Source of the DNA: Clostridia bacterium
Lineage (GTDB): Bacteria > Bacillota > Clostridia > Oscillospirales > UBA644
DNA length: 34,850 nt
Direction of reading: 5' to 3'
Assembly: GCA_017934975.1 (NCBI GenBank)
Contig: JAGBIM010000003.1
Location: 1-34,850, forward strand
Under the pieces are notes generated by a model. It had not been told where the DNA came from, ran no database searches, and worked only from the letters and a program-made list of their open reading frames with translations. Below, in pieces: positions 23,667 to 31,417 of the stretch; the first letter of the stretch is position 1; each line of letters opens with the position of its first letter. Position numbers and translations under genes: made by a program.

Positions 23667-25391
23667 ATGTTGATCCGTACGTTAAACGACGACCTGAAAG
23701 CCATCGCGCGGGAGCTTGAATTCCCCGAGGACAAGATCAGCGTTACCTATTCCGACCGTCCCGACCTGTGCCAATTCCAGTGCAACGGCGCCTTCGGTCT
23801 GGCGAAGGTGTTGCGCCGCGCTCCCCTGCAGATCGCCCAGGCTCTGGCCGATAAATTTGCTGAAAAATATACCTACGCAAAGGCAGAAGTGGCCCCTCCG
23901 GGCTTTTTGAACTTCACCGTCACCGACGAAGCCTTTTCCGATCTGTTGAAGGATTTTCTCAACGATCCTCGCTGCGGCGTGGAAAAGACCGACGCACCCC
24001 GCAAGATCGTGGTGGACTACGGCGGACCCAACATCGCAAAGCCCCTCCACGTGGGCCATCTGCGCAGCGCCGTCATCGGAGAGGCACTGAAACGCCTTTG
24101 CGTCTTTTTGGGACATGACGTAACCGGAGACATCCACCTGGGAGACTGGGGCACCCAGATGGGACTGGTCATCGCCGGTCTGGCGGAGCGCTTTGACCTC
24201 TCCTATTATTTCGGAGGGGAAGGCAAAAAGCCCGAAATCACCCTCAACGATCTGAACGAGATCTACCCCATGGCCTCCGCCCGCTCCAAGGAGGACGAGG
24301 AGTTCCGCAAAAAGGCCCAGGACGCAACCTACCGTCTGCAGAACCACGAAAAGGGCTATTATCAGCTGTGGCAGGACGTGTGCGCCACCTCCATTGCGGA
24401 CATCAAGAAGGATTACGCTTCCCTGAACGTGGAATTCGACCTGTGGAACGGGGAAAGCACCTGCGATAAATACGTCAATCCCATGATCGACTCCTTCATC
24501 GAAAAGGGTCTTGCCTACGAAAGCGAAGGGGCTTTGGTCATGGACGTGGCGGAGGAAACCGACGAAAAGCCCATGCCGCCCATTATTCTCCGCAAATCCA
24601 ACGGAGCCCAGATCTACGCCTCCACCGACCTTGCTACCATCGTGGAGCGCATGGAAACCATCGATCCCGACGAGATGTGGTACGTGGTGGACGCCCGTCA
24701 GGGGCTTCACTTCGAGCAGGTTTTCCGTTGCGCCCGCAAAACGGGATTGGTGAAGGAAAACACCTTAATGATGCACGTTCCCTTCGGCACCGTCAACGGC
24801 ACCGACGGCAAACCCTTCAAGACCCGCGAGGGGGGCACCATGAAGCTGAAGGACCTCATCGCCCTCATTTCCGACGCCGCCGGAAAACAGCTTTCCGAAG
24901 GGGCGCTTGCGCAGGATCCCGACGCGGCCCGCAAGGTGGGATGCTCCGCCCTGAAGTTCGGAGATCTGGTCTGCAACCGCAATAAAAACTACGTGTTCGA
25001 TATCGACAAATTCGTCCAGTTCGACGGCAAAACCGGCTCCTACCTGCTTTACACCCTGGTCCGCATCAATTCTCTGCTGGCCAAGGCGGGACAACCCGAT
25101 CTTGGAGCGGAAATCAAGGTCGCCGACAAGGAAGAACGGGACGTTCTGATGAAGATGCAACTGTTGGTCACCGCCTACGGACAGGCCTTTGAAGAAAAAC
25201 TGCCCAGCTTCCTCTGCGAAGGGGCCTACGATCTGGCCAACGCCTTCAACGTATTCTACGGCACCCACAAGATCATGAGCGAAGCCGATCCCGTCCGCAA
25301 GAACACCTGGATCGCCCTTTCCGCCGCCGTGGGCAACCTTTTGAAGCAAACTCTGGACGTTCTGGGAATGGAAACCGTTCCCGCCATGTAA
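23667..25391 (+). CDS. argS: Arginyl-tRNA synthetase
   Basis: 574 aa, full length for a bacterial class I ArgRS, with AAAGGAGA before the ATG. An N-terminal Arg-S additional domain (about residues 1-85) recognises the tRNA D-loop. The catalytic core has VDYGGPNIAKPLHVGHLRSAVIG (cut at the core) with HIGH as HVGH at 128-131, then GDIHLGDWGTQMG. KTREGG near residue 390 stands in for the KMSKS loop, as is usual in ArgRS. The C-terminal DALR anticodon-binding domain ends at the stop. It charges tRNA-Arg with arginine. The next gene begins 23 bp later and is probably in the same transcript. Confidence 0.97.
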   Translation: MLIRTLNDDLKAIARELEFPEDKISVTYSDRPDLCQFQCNGAFGLAKVLRRAPLQIAQALADKFAEKYTYAKAEVAPPGFLNFTVTDEAFSDLLKDFLNDPRCGVEKTDAPRKIVVDYGGPNIAKPLHVGHLRSAVIGEALKRLCVFLGHDVTGDIHLGDWGTQMGLVIAGLAERFDLSYYFGGEGKKPEITLNDLNEIYPMASARSKEDEEFRKKAQDATYRLQNHEKGYYQLWQDVCATSIADIKKDYASLNVEFDLWNGESTCDKYVNPMIDSFIEKGLAYESEGALVMDVAEETDEKPMPPIILRKSNGAQIYASTDLATIVERMETIDPDEMWYVVDARQGLHFEQVFRCARKTGLVKENTLMMHVPFGTVNGTDGKPFKTREGGTMKLKDLIALISDAAGKQLSEGALAQDPDAARKVGCSALKFGDLVCNRNKNYVFDIDKFVQFDGKTGSYLLYTLVRINSLLAKAGQPDLGAEIKVADKEERDVLMKMQLLVTAYGQAFEEKLPSFLCEGAYDLANAFNVFYGTHKIMSEADPVRKNTWIALSAAVGNLLKQTLDVLGMETVPAM

Positions 25392-25414
25392 CCTCCAAAG
25401 GAGGCACCACCTTG

Positions 25415-26743
25415 ATGAAAATCAAACGAATCGCCCTGCTGCTCCTCGTCGCGCTTTTCACCCTGCTGACGGGATGCGAAAAGATCGACTTAAGCGGCGG
25501 AAAAACCTCCGAAAAACCAACCGAAACCGTAAAACCTCAGGACGACACGGTGCTGACGGTGAAGACCTCCCTTTCGGGAACCGAAGCCTTCCGTCCCCAA
25601 GGAAGCGCCGATCCGAGAAGCGACCGCATTCTGGAACAGATCTCCGCCGTGGAGAAGGAATTCGGCATTACAATCCAAGTGGAAACCGTCGCCGCGGACA
25701 CCCTTGCGGAGGAATTTGCCAGCAACACCATGGCAGGGGGAAAATACGCAGACGTGGTTCAGACCAACGCCTTGATCCTGACCCGCCATTACGAGAACGG
25801 AACGCTGCTGACCCTTGCCGACGCGGGGCTTACCCCTTCGGAAAGCGGCGTGCTGAAAACCGCAGACGGCGTGGCTTACGCCCTGCGCCCCGACGGATGG
25901 CTGAATCCTCCCCCCTCCGCCTCCTTCCTGCTCTTTTATAACGAAAAGATCTTCACCGACGGGATGACGGAAACGCCCCTCGCCCTTTACGAGGAAGGAT
26001 ACTGGAACTGGGACAATTTCATCAAGCTTTGCGCTGACGTAAGCGGCCTGATGCCGGGAGAGATTTTCTCCTTTGCCCAACCCACCGCGGAAGACCTGTC
26101 TCTGGTCTGGGGCACCCTTCACGCCCATGGAGCACGGCTTTTTGACAAGGACGGGGAATGCATCATGGATTCCGCCGCAACCCGCACCGCCTTTGCAAAC
26201 CTGAAAACGCTGATTTCCGCGAATCCCCTTTATCAATTGGGCTCCCCCGTCAACCCCGAGGCGGACGCCACCGCGAAGCTGGCGTTCCTCAACGGGCACA
26301 CTGCCTTTTACGTGGGCAACGGTGCGGAATTCTTTGATGCGGCGGAAGGATCTCTTTCCGATATTATGCGGGAAGATCTGCGCATCATCGGCTTTCCCGC
26401 CGCAGCCCAAAACGCCACGGGCGTCACCTTCTCCACGCAAGACGCCTTCCTGGGCGTCACTGCCGCCGCAAACACAGATCTGTGCAAAAAGGTGCTCCCC
26501 GCCCTCTTTGCCGCCGAAGAGGGGGACGACCCCCAAAAAGATCTGATCGGCGAATATTTCTACCACGAAGAAGACGGAGCGTTGTACTTCGATCTTCTGA
26601 AAAACGCCGACACCCACTCACTTTTGTGGGCGGACGAGCATATTCCCACGGTGGAGGAACTGTTCTGGAATATCACCAACGGAGGCTCCGCCAAGGAAAT
26701 ACTTTCAAACCTGCAAACCATGTTCAACGAAGGGAAAGGATAA
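25415..26743 (+). CDS. Extracellular solute-binding lipoprotein (family 1-like)
   Basis: 442 aa from the ATG at 25415, with AAAGGAGG upstream; a TTG one codon earlier has slightly better spacing. The lipobox is LLTGC with Cys21. A Lys/Thr/Glu-rich linker leads into a periplasmic-binding-like fold: ILEQISAVEKEFGITIQVE, then YADVVQTNALI, SFLLFYNEKIF and GYWNWDNFIKLCADVSG. These are typical of ABC sugar or oligosaccharide binding proteins. No permease or ATPase gene is nearby, so it must share a distant transporter or act as a sensor. It lies between argS (23 bp) and the ACT gene (4 bp). Confidence 0.85.
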   Translation: MKIKRIALLLLVALFTLLTGCEKIDLSGGKTSEKPTETVKPQDDTVLTVKTSLSGTEAFRPQGSADPRSDRILEQISAVEKEFGITIQVETVAADTLAEEFASNTMAGGKYADVVQTNALILTRHYENGTLLTLADAGLTPSESGVLKTADGVAYALRPDGWLNPPPSASFLLFYNEKIFTDGMTETPLALYEEGYWNWDNFIKLCADVSGLMPGEIFSFAQPTAEDLSLVWGTLHAHGARLFDKDGECIMDSAATRTAFANLKTLISANPLYQLGSPVNPEADATAKLAFLNGHTAFYVGNGAEFFDAAEGSLSDIMREDLRIIGFPAAAQNATGVTFSTQDAFLGVTAAANTDLCKKVLPALFAAEEGDDPQKDLIGEYFYHEEDGALYFDLLKNADTHSLLWADEHIPTVEELFWNITNGGSAKEILSNLQTMFNEGKG

Positions 26744-26747
26744 AATT

Positions 26748-27017
26748 ATGAGAGCAATTATCACCGTCACCGGAAAAGACGCCGTGGGCATCATCGCCCA
26801 GGTCAGTGCCGCCTGCACCGAGGCAAAAGCCAACATTGAGGATATCACCCAAAAGGTCTTCGACGAGCTGTTCGTCATGGTCATGCTGGTGAATATCGAC
26901 GGTCTTTCGGTGAAATTCACCGATTTCGTGGACCGCATGAACGAACTGGGCAAGAACAACGGCCTTGCCATCCACACCATGCACGAAGAAATCTTCAACG
27001 CCATGCACCGCATCTGA
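26748..27017 (+). CDS. ACT domain protein (UPF0237 type)
   Basis: 89 aa, a single stand-alone ACT domain ([20 protein letters not shown], ..[10 protein letters not shown]). ACT domains bind amino acids or similar small ligands and often work as dimers. GAAAGGA precedes the ATG. It is followed 11 bp later by a UPF0210 gene, a pair conserved in many Firmicutes, which supports a joint though undefined metabolic role. Confidence 0.93.
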   Translation: MRAIITVTGKDAVGIIAQVSAACTEAKANIEDITQKVFDELFVMVMLVNIDGLSVKFTDFVDRMNELGKNNGLAIHTMHEEIFNAMHRI

Positions 27018-27028
27018 GAGGATCCGAT

Positions 27029-28384
27029 ATGATTACAAGCAGCGAAATTCTCGAAACCCTCCATATGATCGAAAACGAACATCTCGACGTTCGTACCGTT
27101 ACCATGGGAATCTCCCTCTTCGATTGCTGTGATCCCGACCCGAAGGTGGCCTGCCGCAAGATTGTGGATAAAATCTGCGCCAAGGCTCAGAATCTGGTCA
27201 AAACGGGGGAACAGATCGAAAAGGAATTCGGCATTCCCATCATCAACAAACGCATTTCCGTCACCCCCATGTCCATGATCGCCGCCGCCTCCAAAACCGA
27301 GGACTACACCTGCTTTGCCAAGGCCATGCAGGAAGCGGCCGACCGTTGCGGGGTCAACTTCATCGGCGGATTTTCCGCTTTGGTCCATAAGGGATTCACC
27401 GACAGTGATCTGAAACTGATCCAATCCCTCCCCCAAGCCCTCACCGAAACGAGCAACGTCTGCTCCTCCGTCAACGTGGCCTCCACCAAGGCGGGCATCA
27501 ACATGGACGCGGTGCGGATGATGGGGCACACCATCAAGGATCTGGCCTATCTGACCCGGGATCAGGGCTCCATCGGCTGCGCCAAGCTGGTGGTCTTCGC
27601 CAACGTGCCCGAGGATAACCCGTTTATGGCGGGTGCCTTCCACGGGGTGGGCGAAGGAGAATGCGTCATCAACGTGGGGGTCTCGGGCCCCGGCGTGGTG
27701 AAAACCGCTCTGGAAAAATGCGACGGAGACCTGTCTGCCGTTGCGGAAACCATCAAGAAAACCGCCTTTAAGATCACCCGTATGGGACAGCTGGTGGCAT
27801 CGGAAGCCTCCCGCCGTCTGAACGTGCCCTTTGGCATCGTGGACCTTTCCCTTGCCCCCACCCCCGCCATCGGGGACTCGGTGGCTCACATTCTGGAGGA
27901 AATGGGTCTGGAACAGTGCGGTGCTCACGGCACCACCGCCGCTTTGGCTCTTTTGAACGACGCCGTCAAGAAGGGTGGCGTCATGGCATCCTCCCACGTG
28001 GGCGGCCTTTCGGGTGCCTTCATCCCCGTGTCCGAGGACGCGGGCATGATCCGTGCCGCCGAGCAGGGCACTCTGACCCTGGACAAACTGGAAGCTATGA
28101 CCGCCGTCTGCTCCGTGGGGTTGGATATGATCGCCGTCCCCGGTGACACCTCTGCGGACATCCTTTCCGCCATCATTGCCGACGAAATCGCCATTGGCGT
28201 GGTCAACACCAAGACCACCGCCGTGCGCATCATCCCCGCCTACGGCAAATCCGTGGGAGATCAGGTGGAATTCGGCGGCCTTCTGGGCACCGCCCCCGTG
28301 ATGCCCGTGCGCAACGTCTCCCCCGCCGCCTTCATCGCCCGCGGCGGCCGCATCCCCGCCCCCATGCAGAGCTTGAAAAACTGA
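27029..28384 (+). CDS. UPF0210 / PFL family protein
   Basis: 451 aa, full length. It begins [20 protein letters not shown] and contains the highly conserved [24 protein letters not shown] and [17 protein letters not shown] blocks (here [13 protein letters not shown]). The family (DUF711/UPF0210) is related in fold to pyruvate formate-lyase-like proteins, but its reaction is not known. GAGAGGATCC precedes the ATG. It is the last gene of the argS, lipoprotein, ACT and UPF0210 unit, followed by a terminator. Confidence 0.95.
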   Translation: MITSSEILETLHMIENEHLDVRTVTMGISLFDCCDPDPKVACRKIVDKICAKAQNLVKTGEQIEKEFGIPIINKRISVTPMSMIAAASKTEDYTCFAKAMQEAADRCGVNFIGGFSALVHKGFTDSDLKLIQSLPQALTETSNVCSSVNVASTKAGINMDAVRMMGHTIKDLAYLTRDQGSIGCAKLVVFANVPEDNPFMAGAFHGVGEGECVINVGVSGPGVVKTALEKCDGDLSAVAETIKKTAFKITRMGQLVASEASRRLNVPFGIVDLSLAPTPAIGDSVAHILEEMGLEQCGAHGTTAALALLNDAVKKGGVMASSHVGGLSGAFIPVSEDAGMIRAAEQGTLTLDKLEAMTAVCSVGLDMIAVPGDTSADILSAIIADEIAIGVVNTKTTAVRIIPAYGKSVGDQVEFGGLLGTAPVMPVRNVSPAAFIARGGRIPAPMQSLKN

Positions 28385-28391
28385 TTGACAC

Positions 28392-28431
28392 AAAAACGCA
28401 ATCCCGTTTGAATATAGAGATTGCGTTTTTT
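28392..28431 (+). terminator. Rho-independent terminator after UPF0210
   Basis: AAAAACGCAATC and GATTGCGTTTTT pair over 12 bp around a 15-nt loop, and the second arm ends in a T-run. Confidence 0.88.
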
Positions 28432-28510
28432 GTTGATAAGATCTATCAATTCTCAAAACACTTCCCAACCAAACGGAGAATTTTGAGCTGTGAAATCTCC
28501 AAATAAGTTC

Positions 28511-28539
28511 TTTACTTTTTGCTCGAATTGTCCTATACT
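28511..28539 (+). promoter_or_regulatory. Promoter of the XRE regulator gene
   Basis: TTTACT (28511-28516), a 17-bp spacer and TATACT (28534-28539), 43 bp before the ATG. The -35 box is weak, as expected for a regulated promoter. No obvious operator palindrome was found. Confidence 0.6.
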
Positions 28540-28582
28540 GTAATTACAAAATCGGTTTTGAATTTAACTTAAGGAGATTATT

Positions 28583-29164
28583 ATGTCTATTGGGAAGAAT
28601 ATTGCTCATTTTAGAAAGGAAAAAGGCTGGACACAATCCGAGCTTGGTGATAAACTTGGTGTTTCCAATCAGGCCGTTTCAAAATGGGAGTCGGAAATGA
28701 CGATGCCTGATATTATGCTTTTGCCTCAACTTGCTGACGTGTTTGGATGTTGTATTGACGAATTGTTTTCTCGCACGGCCAACAAAGAAAAATCTGAAGC
28801 GTATTATGATTCGTCTGCAGAATTTCCGTGGCCCGATGACACGATGATTCGTTGCGTGATTTTCAAGGGTAGGAAGATCTTGCAGACTGCGGAGGATTCC
28901 TCCGGTGACGTTACTTTTAAGCTTGTTGGTAACACCGGTGAAGTTACGTGTATGTCTGATGTTGTAATCGAAGGGAACGTTACGGGAGGCTGCGTAACAA
29001 AAGGAAATCTCTGTGTAAATGGCAATATAACCGGAGAATGTGTAGCAGAGAATATAGAAGTAAATGAGTGGATCCTTGGTGCGTGTACTGCAAGCGGAAA
29101 CATTATAGTCGGTGGCGATATTACGGGAGACTGCTGCGCAGATCAGATTATTTATAAAGAATAA
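28583..29164 (+). CDS. XRE-family regulator with bactofilin-like C-terminal repeats
   Basis: 193 aa, with AAGGAG upstream. Residues 1 to about 65 form a Cro/C1-type helix-turn-helix (SIGKNIAHFRKEKGWTQSELG, cut short; GVSNQAVSKWE). After a linker, residues about 115-190 contain short repeats of the form (V/I).(V/I)(E/N/G)G(N/D)(V/I)(T)G.C(V/T), about one every 16-18 residues. This is the right-handed beta-helix pattern of bactofilins (polymer-forming proteins). The repeated Cys are regularly spaced (GGCV, GECV, GACT, GDCC). The gene is AT-rich against its neighbours. A DNA-binding filament or a redox- or metal-sensitive switch is possible but inferred. Confidence 0.85.
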   Translation: MSIGKNIAHFRKEKGWTQSELGDKLGVSNQAVSKWESEMTMPDIMLLPQLADVFGCCIDELFSRTANKEKSEAYYDSSAEFPWPDDTMIRCVIFKGRKILQTAEDSSGDVTFKLVGNTGEVTCMSDVVIEGNVTGGCVTKGNLCVNGNITGECVAENIEVNEWILGACTASGNIIVGGDITGDCCADQIIYKE

Positions 29165-29207
29165 CAACACGTTGTAATTGTATCAATGAAAAAAGGAGGG
29201 AACTTGC

Positions 29208-29762
29208 ATGAACAAAAACGCAAAACGATTTCTTCTTATCGCCTTAAAATCCTTCGGGGTGCTGTTGCTCTTCTCCTTCGCGTATTACATTGTTCACGCC
29301 CTTGTGGTTTATCTTTCGAATTTTACCATGATCAAATACGCATACCGCCAGCACGCCTGCTTGATTCTCGCAGACCTGATCGTGGGATATCTCTATTTTG
29401 CCACGGCCAAGGGGGAAGGGCAAAGGCGGACGGTCAACAAGACCTATGATCTGCGCGTCCTGATTCCCGCCCACGCCACGGGAAGTATCCTGTTCCTCTT
29501 GATCGCATTTTTTTGGCGAAACCATCGGCCCGCGAAAACGCTGGTCATCTATCTGCTCGGTATCGCCTACCACCCCATAACGCTGACGGGAAACTATTTT
29601 ATGGGTGCGGCGATCGTAACGCTTCCCCTGCTGGCCCTCAAAATCGGCGGCCTTCTCTACGGCCGCCACCGCGCCCTGCAAGCAAAACCCTATCTCGAAT
29701 CCCCCGAAACCGCAGAGGAAGCAGAAAAACCGAAAAAATCCTGGAAAGATTCCCTCAAATAA
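29208..29762 (+). CDS. Integral membrane protein of unknown function
   Basis: 184 aa. AAAGGAGGG lies upstream of the ATG. About four membrane helices are visible: residues 8-32, 45-64, 84-103 and 111-150 (the last possibly two). A charged cytoplasmic tail (PETAEEAEKPKKSWKDSLK) follows. No family recognised. It lies 43 bp downstream of the regulator gene in the same direction and may be its co-transcribed partner. Confidence 0.75.
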   Translation: MNKNAKRFLLIALKSFGVLLLFSFAYYIVHALVVYLSNFTMIKYAYRQHACLILADLIVGYLYFATAKGEGQRRTVNKTYDLRVLIPAHATGSILFLLIAFFWRNHRPAKTLVIYLLGIAYHPITLTGNYFMGAAIVTLPLLALKIGGLLYGRHRALQAKPYLESPETAEEAEKPKKSWKDSLK

Positions 29763-29799
29763 TCCATCTTTGCCCAAAATCTTTGATTTACAGACAACA

Positions 29800-29825
29800 A
29801 AAGCCCCCACAAACGTGGGGGCTTT
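29800..29825. terminator. Bidirectional terminator between convergent genes
   Basis: AAAGCCCCCAC and GTGGGGGCTTT form a perfect 11-bp stem with a 4-nt loop. On the minus strand TTTTGTTGTC follows, so it best serves the lipoprotein/cassette B operon. The plus-strand T-run is short. Confidence 0.85.
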
Positions 29826-29833
29826 GCGTGGTA

Positions 29834-29920
29834 TTATTGCTTTTTCTTCTTCTGCATCAGGACAACCGCGGCTGCGAGGGCGACGACGACGAGGGCTGCC
29901 GACCCAGGGATATACGGGAA
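29834..29920 (-). pseudogene. Detached membrane-anchor tail of the lipoprotein gene
   Basis: It directly follows the TAA at 29921-29923, in the same frame. It would encode FPYIPGSAALVVV, a further hydrophobic run and QKKKKQ before a second TAA at 29834-29836. That is the same kind of tail as ends the proteins at 3397-4992 and 30638-31402. It is GC-rich, unlike the body of the gene, and shares runs such as GCAGCCGCGGTTGTCCTGAT with copy A. Confidence 0.8.
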
Positions 29921-30580
29921 TTACGGATTCCGCTTGGTTACACGGAATTCATATAAGCCGGGAGTGTAGGTGTGTGCCTGAGGAATCTCGAAGGCCTCGC
30001 CATTCCAAACAACATGCTCGTGGTTAAGAACCTCTACACTAAGATGAACGTAAAGTGCAACTGTCCCGTCTTCCTCCTCCCAAAATTCAAAGGACATCCT
30101 TTCTTTCGGAGGAATATAAACAACCCGCAACTGTGTTGGCTCTTTTTTTGCAGCATACTCAATCCAGGCGTAAACGGCTTCTTTTACTTGGTCAAGATTG
30201 AAGCCTTCCACCTCGGAAAGATGCATCTTCTTTTCGGGATATCCTTCCGGAATCTCCGGATACGTTGATGGGAGACTTGGTCCGCTTGTAAAAACAGAGC
30301 CGCCAAACCCGGTACAAAGCACTTCGTATTCTGCGGAAAGGTTTCCGTTGTAAAAATTCGTTTCACAAGAGAGAAAAACTGCTTCCGCTTCGTCTCCGTT
30401 CGTTATATCAGAACCTGAAATTTCAGATTCGTCTTGTTCAACATTGGACTCTGTATCTTGCGAAAGAACGGACATTCCTTCCGTAGGATTTTCGGGTTTC
30501 GTCTGTTCAGAAGAATCACAGCAAGCAACCACAGAAAACGCAAACACAAAACCAAGCAGGAGCAATAAATATTTTTTCAC
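29921..30580 (-). CDS. Secreted lipoprotein, third gene of metalloprotease cassette B
   Basis: 219 aa from a GTG at 30580, with AAGGAGG 7 nt upstream. The signal peptide ends FSVVACC, with Cys20 or Cys21 as the lipidated residue, followed by a Ser/Glu/Thr-rich linker. The body (about residues 65-215) is unrecognised and all-beta in appearance, ending in HTYTPGLYEFRVTKRNP. TAA then stops translation immediately before an in-frame membrane-anchor tail. As it stands the protein would be held by lipid alone; readthrough or a reversion would give a double anchor. No function can be assigned. Confidence 0.75.
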   Translation of the reverse strand: MKKYLLLLLGFVFAFSVVACCDSSEQTKPENPTEGMSVLSQDTESNVEQDESEISGSDITNGDEAEAVFLSCETNFYNGNLSAEYEVLCTGFGGSVFTSGPSLPSTYPEIPEGYPEKKMHLSEVEGFNLDQVKEAVYAWIEYAAKKEPTQLRVVYIPPKERMSFEFWEEEDGTVALYVHLSVEVLNHEHVVWNGEAFEIPQAHTYTPGLYEFRVTKRNP

Positions 30581-30602
30581 ACGAAAACCTCCTTTTGGAT
30601 TT

Positions 30603-30624
30603 TGCGGGGCGGGGGCGCCCCGCA
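30603..30624. repeat. GC-rich hairpin between cassette B genes
   Basis: TGCGGGGCG and CGCCCCGCA pair perfectly around GGGG, in the 57-bp gap between the second and third genes of the cassette. No T-run follows. It nearly matches the first hairpin of the cloverleaf at 23452-23470. It may be an mRNA stability element. Confidence 0.65.
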
Positions 30625-30637
30625 GGAATCAGGGGGA

Positions 30638-31402
30638 TTATTGCTTTTTCTTTTTGCGGATCACGAGGGCGGTTGTTGCGGCGGCGGCGATGAGGACTGC
30701 GCCTGCGGGGACGATCACCCACACCCACGGGAAGGGGGCGGGGGACTCATCGGAAATTTTTGGAGATCCGCCCCGAACAGAAAAGGAAAGGGACTCTGGA
30801 ACCTTATCACGAAAATAACAGGAAAGCAGCCACTCTCCATATATTGCGAGAACCATTTTCCCATCGTTCGACAGATACGCCTCACACGGTTGATTCTCCA
30901 CGTAAACCTTGAAAGGCTTTTCCATATCTACATGGGAATAGTTCAGCTGTACACATCCCGCCGTAAAACCGTTTTGTTTCACGTCATTGCGAGAATACTC
31001 ATGCTCCCACAAAACCTGAACGCTATAACGCTCATAATCATACATACAACGCACACTGAGGTCTTCAGAATCGGAGTATTCAAAGAATTCCGCTTGCACA
31101 GAAATCTGATTCAAAGGATCTTGAACAAGAGGAAGAAAGACGCCTTCTTCTTGCAAAAGATCTCCGGCGGCAACAAGACCTTTTGAAGATTTTATCGTAA
31201 AGGCCCAATCCTTAGCATTGGAAGCATTCTCCTTCAACTCCTCAATAAGGGAAGCTTTGTCCTTGTGATTCAAAAAAGCATAAAAATCGTCTAGAGACAA
31301 GAATTCAATCCGAGGCTGATACACAAATTCAGCAACAAGGCAGGTTGAAAACAGAATAGTAGAAAGAATTGCAGATAAAATTACAATTACAAATTTTCTC
31401 AT
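30638..31402 (-). CDS. Membrane-anchored extracellular partner protein of metalloprotease B
   Basis: 254 aa from the ATG at 31402, with AAAGGAGG upstream; a TTG one codon earlier is possible. A signal peptide (residues 1 to about 25, ending CLVA) is followed by about 190 residues of unknown extracellular sequence and the C-terminal helix. The helix follows PAPFPWVWVIVPAG and ends RKKKKQ. The gene starts 15 bp after the protease stop, where copy A has a 4-bp overlap. The tail (30638 to about 30745) is GC-rich and matches copy A in kind, whereas the AT-rich body shows no clear similarity to the 531-aa partner of copy A. The role is inferred from position only. Confidence 0.8.
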   Translation of the reverse strand: MRKFVIVILSAILSTILFSTCLVAEFVYQPRIEFLSLDDFYAFLNHKDKASLIEELKENASNAKDWAFTIKSSKGLVAAGDLLQEEGVFLPLVQDPLNQISVQAEFFEYSDSEDLSVRCMYDYERYSVQVLWEHEYSRNDVKQNGFTAGCVQLNYSHVDMEKPFKVYVENQPCEAYLSNDGKMVLAIYGEWLLSCYFRDKVPESLSFSVRGGSPKISDESPAPFPWVWVIVPAGAVLIAAAATTALVIRKKKKQ

Positions 31403-31417
31403 CAAACCTTTCCTCCT

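Noticed and set aside
26705..28468. 587-aa minus-strand frame
   Set aside because: Antisense to the ACT and UPF0210 genes, His/Gly-rich, no ribosome binding site.
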